NCBI RefSeq assembly: GCF_000428845.1
Contig: NZ_AUAS01000001.1
Coordinates: 62,001-126,000, forward strand
Origin: Dyadobacter alkalitolerans DSM 23607
Lineage (GTDB): Bacteria > Bacteroidota > Bacteroidia > Cytophagales > Spirosomataceae
Direction: 5' to 3'
Length of the DNA: 64,000 bases
How positions within the stretch are numbered: the first letter of the stretch is position 1; every line of letters starts with the position of its first letter. Below the pieces are notes generated by a model. That model was not told the origin of the DNA. It searched no databases and was given only the letters and a program-made list of their open reading frames with translations. Positions 60,518 through 64,000 of the stretch are shown here, piece after piece. The position numbers and the translations under genes were made by a program.

Positions 60518-62974
60518 ATGAAATTCTTATTAAACCTAACTGTAGCCTTGCTACTGGCTGGAACTTTTGTGCAGGCACAAACCACTTCCACCACTCCCGG
60601 CAAGGGAAAAGTATCCGGGGCAATCCTGGATGAAAAGGCCCAGCCCTTCCCGTTTGTCAATGTACTATTATTAAAGGCAAGCGATTCCACCCTGGTGAAA
60701 GGGCTTGCCGCTGACGACGGCGGTAAATTCTTATTCGACCAAGTTCCGGCCGGCAAATTCCTGACGCTGGTTTCAATGGTCGGTTACCAAAAAAGTTACA
60801 GCGCACCTTTCAATGTCAATGACGACGCTGTTGCACTTCCCACCATTTCTTTAAAAACCGACACACAGGCATTGAATGAAGTGACGGTCGTTGCCAAAAA
60901 ACCATTCATCGAACAGCAGATTGACCGTACGGTTGTGAATGTGGAGAATAGCATCGTTTCTGCGGGTGCCACGGCGCTGGAAGTTCTGGAACGTGCACCT
61001 GGCGTAACGGTTGACCAGCAAAATGAGCAATTGAAATTACGCGGAAAAGAAGGCGTAATCGTTCAAATTGATGGAAAACAGACCTTTTTATCCCAACAAG
61101 AACTCATCACGCTCCTGCGCAACACGCCCAGCGATAACATCGAAAAAATCGAGCTGATCACCAACCCTTCTGCCAAATACGACGCAGCCGGAAACTCCGG
61201 GATCATCAACATTAAGATGAAGCGCAACAAGAACTATGGCACGAACGGAAACTTAAACTTAGGCGCCGCTTACGCCAAATACGGCAGATCCAACGCCACG
61301 GCAACAGTTAATCACCGAGCTGGAAAACTAAGCACATTCATCAGCGGAGGCGCTTTTTTCAACAAGGGATTTAATAACAACGACATTTACAGAAGAATCC
61401 CGTTCGAGGATAAGGTGACGATTTTTGATCAAAAAACAGAGCGCATCAACAAATCACAATATTATAATGTACGGGCCGGTGCTGATTACTTTGTCACGGA
61501 TAAAACAACAGTCGGTGTGCTGGTTTCAGGGTTTTATAATAATTGGAGCAACCCATTCGGACAAACCAACACCAGAATCCTAAATGAAGATTTAAGCCTG
61601 CAACGCACATTCAGAACGGATGTTTTCAACGGCGGCAAAATGAATAATGTGAGCGCCAATGCCAATTTGAAGCATCAATTTGACGATAAAGGCAAGGAAC
61701 TCACATTCGATGTGGACTTTGTTAATTACAGCGGCAGCAAGAAAAGCAACCTGGATACGCGCTATTTCACTCCGCAGGGCCAGGAAGAAACCGGCAGCCG
61801 TGAGGCAGTCAGAAACAACATGCCTTCCGATATTAACATTGGCGTTGCCAAACTCGATTACGCGCAGCCACTGGGCAAAGGAAAATTTGAAACAGGTTTG
61901 AAAACCAGCTTCGTAGCTTCCGATAATGATATGATTTTTGAAACAAAAGCAGACGAATGGGTGCTGGACCCATCGCGCTCGAACCGCTTCAAATACACCG
62001 AAAACGTGAACGCCGCCTATGTGAACTACAATGCCAAAATCACGAAAAAACTAAGCTATCAATTAGGTCTTCGTGCCGAGCACACGCATTCCATTGGCAA
62101 CTCGGTGACATTGAATCAGAAACGTGACCGGAATTATGTCAATCTTTTCCCAAGCGTATTCCTGTCGCAAAACCTTGATACAAACAATGTGCTGAACATT
62201 TCTTACAGCCGCCGCATTGATCGTCCTAATTACCAGTCGCTTAACCCGTTTGAGTTTTATCTGGATCCTTACACATTCCAGCGCGGTAACCCGAATCTGA
62301 AACCGCAATACACGAATTCATTCCAGTTGGTCCACGTTTACAAAAGCAAAATCAACACCACGCTTGCTTACAGCCGTATTAAGGACATGATTGCGGATGA
62401 GCTTCCGCAGCAGATTGCTTCTGAAAATAAAACATTTGTAACATCAGATAACCTCGATAACCAGGACAATGTAAGCTTGACCGTTTCATTCCCCGTCACA
62501 TTTACAAAATGGTGGAGCTTACAAGCGAATTTCACCGGGGTTTACAACGCATATAACTCTATTTACCTCGATCAAAAGCTGGAAATCAAGCAGGCATCGT
62601 GGAATATGTACGCCAGTAACCAATTTACTTTGGGAAAAGGATGGTCCGCTGAGATATCCGGATGGTATAACAGCAGAGCCTTTTACGGATTATATGCTGC
62701 GAACCCGATGGGCATGCTGAACGCAGGTTTGCAAAAGAACATTTTGAACAAAAAAGGAACGATCCGTCTGAATGTAAACGACATTTTCTGGACCAACCGG
62801 TTCAACGGAACTGCGATTTACAAAGACATCGATTTCAAAGTGAAGTCCGAATGGCCAAGCCGCCAGTTCCGGCTGACGTTTACTTACAATTTTGGTAATC
62901 AAAATGTAAAAGGCGCCCGCCAGCGTAATACGGGTTCTGACGATCTTCAGAAACGCGCCGGTGGAGGCAGTTAA
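60518..62974 (+). CDS. TonB-dependent-receptor-like outer-membrane barrel protein
   Basis: An 818-residue outer-membrane protein. Signal peptide MKFLLNLTVALLLAGTFVQA sets the start at 60518. A CarbD-like domain (VSGAILDEKAQPFPFVNVLL, about 32-110) is followed by a TonB plug-like region (VENSIVSAGATALEVLERAP; GVIVQIDGKQTFLS; IELITNPSAKYDAAG) and a barrel of the OMP_b-brl_3 type with SYSRRIDRPNYQSLNPFEF and RGNPNLKPQYTNS. No SusD partner adjoins, so it is not a classic polysaccharide locus. The C-terminus (GARQRNTGSDDLQKRAGGGS) is an unstructured tail. Ligand unknown. Confidence 0.9.
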   Translation: MKFLLNLTVALLLAGTFVQAQTTSTTPGKGKVSGAILDEKAQPFPFVNVLLLKASDSTLVKGLAADDGGKFLFDQVPAGKFLTLVSMVGYQKSYSAPFNVNDDAVALPTISLKTDTQALNEVTVVAKKPFIEQQIDRTVVNVENSIVSAGATALEVLERAPGVTVDQQNEQLKLRGKEGVIVQIDGKQTFLSQQELITLLRNTPSDNIEKIELITNPSAKYDAAGNSGIINIKMKRNKNYGTNGNLNLGAAYAKYGRSNATATVNHRAGKLSTFISGGAFFNKGFNNNDIYRRIPFEDKVTIFDQKTERINKSQYYNVRAGADYFVTDKTTVGVLVSGFYNNWSNPFGQTNTRILNEDLSLQRTFRTDVFNGGKMNNVSANANLKHQFDDKGKELTFDVDFVNYSGSKKSNLDTRYFTPQGQEETGSREAVRNNMPSDINIGVAKLDYAQPLGKGKFETGLKTSFVASDNDMIFETKADEWVLDPSRSNRFKYTENVNAAYVNYNAKITKKLSYQLGLRAEHTHSIGNSVTLNQKRDRNYVNLFPSVFLSQNLDTNNVLNISYSRRIDRPNYQSLNPFEFYLDPYTFQRGNPNLKPQYTNSFQLVHVYKSKINTTLAYSRIKDMIADELPQQIASENKTFVTSDNLDNQDNVSLTVSFPVTFTKWWSLQANFTGVYNAYNSIYLDQKLEIKQASWNMYASNQFTLGKGWSAEISGWYNSRAFYGLYAANPMGMLNAGLQKNILNKKGTIRLNVNDIFWTNRFNGTAIYKDIDFKVKSEWPSRQFRLTFTYNFGNQNVKGARQRNTGSDDLQKRAGGGS

Positions 62975-63060
62975 GTTGGAATTCCGGTCTGGGCGGACCC
63001 GCCGATCGAGGCATCCGCTCTGTGACCCGTGTTCATAAATTAGTTAGGTTTGTTATGCAG

Positions 63061-63101
63061 AAAAACCATCCCGCGCTATGCGAGATGGTTTTCTTATTTT
63101 T
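63061..63101. terminator. Bidirectional terminator between the barrel receptor gene and pgk
   Basis: AAAACCATCCCGC pairs with GCGAGATGGTTTT with one mismatch and is followed by T-rich sequence. Confidence 0.85.
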
Positions 63102-63127
63102 AACCAAACTGATTGCAAAATAAAAGA

Positions 63128-64000
63128 CTAAGCTTCCAATGCAGCAACGCCCGGAAGCACTTTGCCTTCCATATATTCAAGCAATGCACCACCGCCGGTA
63201 GAAACGTAGCTCACGCGATCACCATAGCCTGCATTGTTGATCGCAGAAGCAGAATCACCGCCGCCGATCAAAGAGAACGCATCATTTTCTTCTGTTACCG
63301 CCACCACTGACTCAGCGATTGCGTTGGTTCCCTGCGCGAAGTTTGCGAATTCAAAAACACCCATTGGACCATTCCAAAGAACCGTTTTTGAGTTTTTAAT
63401 GATTTCGGAGAATATCTTGATCGTTTCAGGACCAATGTCTAGGCCTTCCCATTGGTCCGGAATTTCGCCCGCAGCAACCACTTCGCGCTGTGCATCATTG
63501 CTGAATTTATCTGCAATCACGGTGTCAACTGGCAGAACCAAATTAACGCCTTTTTCTTTGGCTTTTTTCACTAATTCAAGCGTAAGATCTTGCTTATCAG
63601 CCTCTAAAAGCGACTTACCAATCTTTCCACCTTGTGCTTTGGAGAATGTATAGGACATTCCGCCACCGATGATAAGGTTATCCACCTTGTCGATCAGTCG
63701 CTCGATGATCAATATTTTATCTGAGATTTTGGCACCGCCCATGATCGCCGTGAATGGTCTTTCAGAATGCTCCAAAAGTCTTTCCGCGTTATCAAGTTCA
63801 GCCTGCATCACATAACCGCAAACTTTATCCGTAAAGAATTTACCGATCACCGCCGTAGAAGCGTGTGCGCGGTGAGCCGTTCCAAACGCATCCATCACCC
63901 ACACATCGCCCAGTTTCGAAAGCTTTTCTGCAAAACCCTCGTCCCCTTTTTCTTCTTCTTTATAAAAACGAAGATTTTCCAATAGCAAAACTTCACCTGC
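63128..64000 (-). CDS. pgk: Phosphoglycerate kinase (C-terminal part)
   Basis: The last 290 residues of PGK; the N-terminus lies beyond the right edge and the frame is still open at 64000. It joins 3-phosphoglycerate and 1,3-bisphosphoglycerate with ATP/ADP in glycolysis. Seen in order: [45 protein letters not shown] (nucleotide site), [11 protein letters not shown] and the hinge/ATP loop IGGGDSASA, then [14 protein letters not shown] near the end. All are canonical for PGK. It is convergent with the barrel receptor gene and shares its terminator. Confidence 0.96.
   Translation of the reverse strand, partial: AGEVLLLENLRFYKEEEKGDEGFAEKLSKLGDVWVMDAFGTAHRAHASTAVIGKFFTDKVCGYVMQAELDNAERLLEHSERPFTAIMGGAKISDKILIIERLIDKVDNLIIGGGMSYTFSKAQGGKIGKSLLEADKQDLTLELVKKAKEKGVNLVLPVDTVIADKFSNDAQREVVAAGEIPDQWEGLDIGPETIKIFSEIIKNSKTVLWNGPMGVFEFANFAQGTNAIAESVVAVTEENDAFSLIGGGDSASAINNAGYGDRVSYVSTGGGALLEYMEGKVLPGVAALEA

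Noticed and set aside
1..64000. CRISPR array, prophage, insertion sequence or integrative element
   Set aside because: No direct-repeat array, transposase, integrase or phage structural gene was found; genes are of core type with similar base use.

Overview
The window looks like chromosomal DNA of a gliding-type Bacteroidota, most likely a Cytophagales member of the Dyadobacter/Spirosoma kind. The evidence is a type IX secretion (T9SS type B) sorting domain on a large surface protein, a GWxTD-domain lipoprotein, two DUF5686 outer-membrane proteins with carboxypeptidase-regulatory-like (CarbD) plugs, a TonB-dependent-receptor-like barrel, weak Shine-Dalgarno signals, and repeated use of the Bacteroidota promoter TTG-(17-22)-TAnnTTTG. 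The genus is inference. Most genes are core metabolism, RNA or envelope genes on both strands. I see no phage, insertion sequence, CRISPR array, tRNA or rRNA.

Layout. 1-3.5 kb: end of a Tat-exported sugar isomerase-like gene, a COG2509 flavoprotein, a DUF4160/DUF2442 pair and a Nudix CoA pyrophosphatase. 3.6-9.8 kb: topoisomerase IV subunit A (parC) with an unusual charged tail, then a SanA-like protein coupled by ATGA overlap to a DUF5686 barrel protein. 9.8-13.9 kb: orphan ABC ATPase plus nitroreductase, YbjQ, GNAT, YebC and a GreA-like factor. 14-19.4 kb: pyrB, a DECR-type dienoyl-CoA reductase, GWxTD lipoprotein, rlmB and mnmA; a composite palindrome fills the rlmB/mnmA gap. 19.5-24.7 kb: a kinase-like unknown gene diverges from a molybdenum-enzyme cluster (mobA, fdhD, small unknown, YdeP/FdhF-like oxidoreductase).

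24.9-34.8 kb: glycerophosphodiesterase, metX under a clear SAM-I riboswitch, M28 peptidase, trehalase, PhzF, EamA transporter, OmpA-like protein, an AT-rich 600-base gap, pth and pyrR. 34.8-46.7 kb: secreted unknown, argS, glutathione peroxidase, DUF5618, menA, a double-SGNH esterase, DUF4920, the T9SS type B protein and an ABC ATPase. 46.8-53.2 kb: class A beta-lactamase, CNNM/CorC protein, small membrane protein, fructose-bisphosphate aldolase, a decayed lipoprotein locus, and an HxlR regulator divergent from a nitroreductase and followed by a DsbA/FrnE protein. 53.3-64 kb: second DUF5686 protein, M1 aminopeptidase, DUF1328 peptide, guaA, cold-shock protein, outer-membrane barrel receptor and the C-terminal part of pgk.

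Functional links. mobA, fdhD and the oxidoreductase form a cofactor-plus-enzyme set. metX is controlled by SAM. pyrB and pyrR both serve pyrimidine supply but are 20 kb apart. Several convergent gene pairs share one bidirectional hairpin terminator. The best leads for new biology are the kinase-like gene, the composite palindrome, the AT-rich gap at 33 kb, the HxlR palindrome and the ABC ATPase placed with the T9SS cargo protein.
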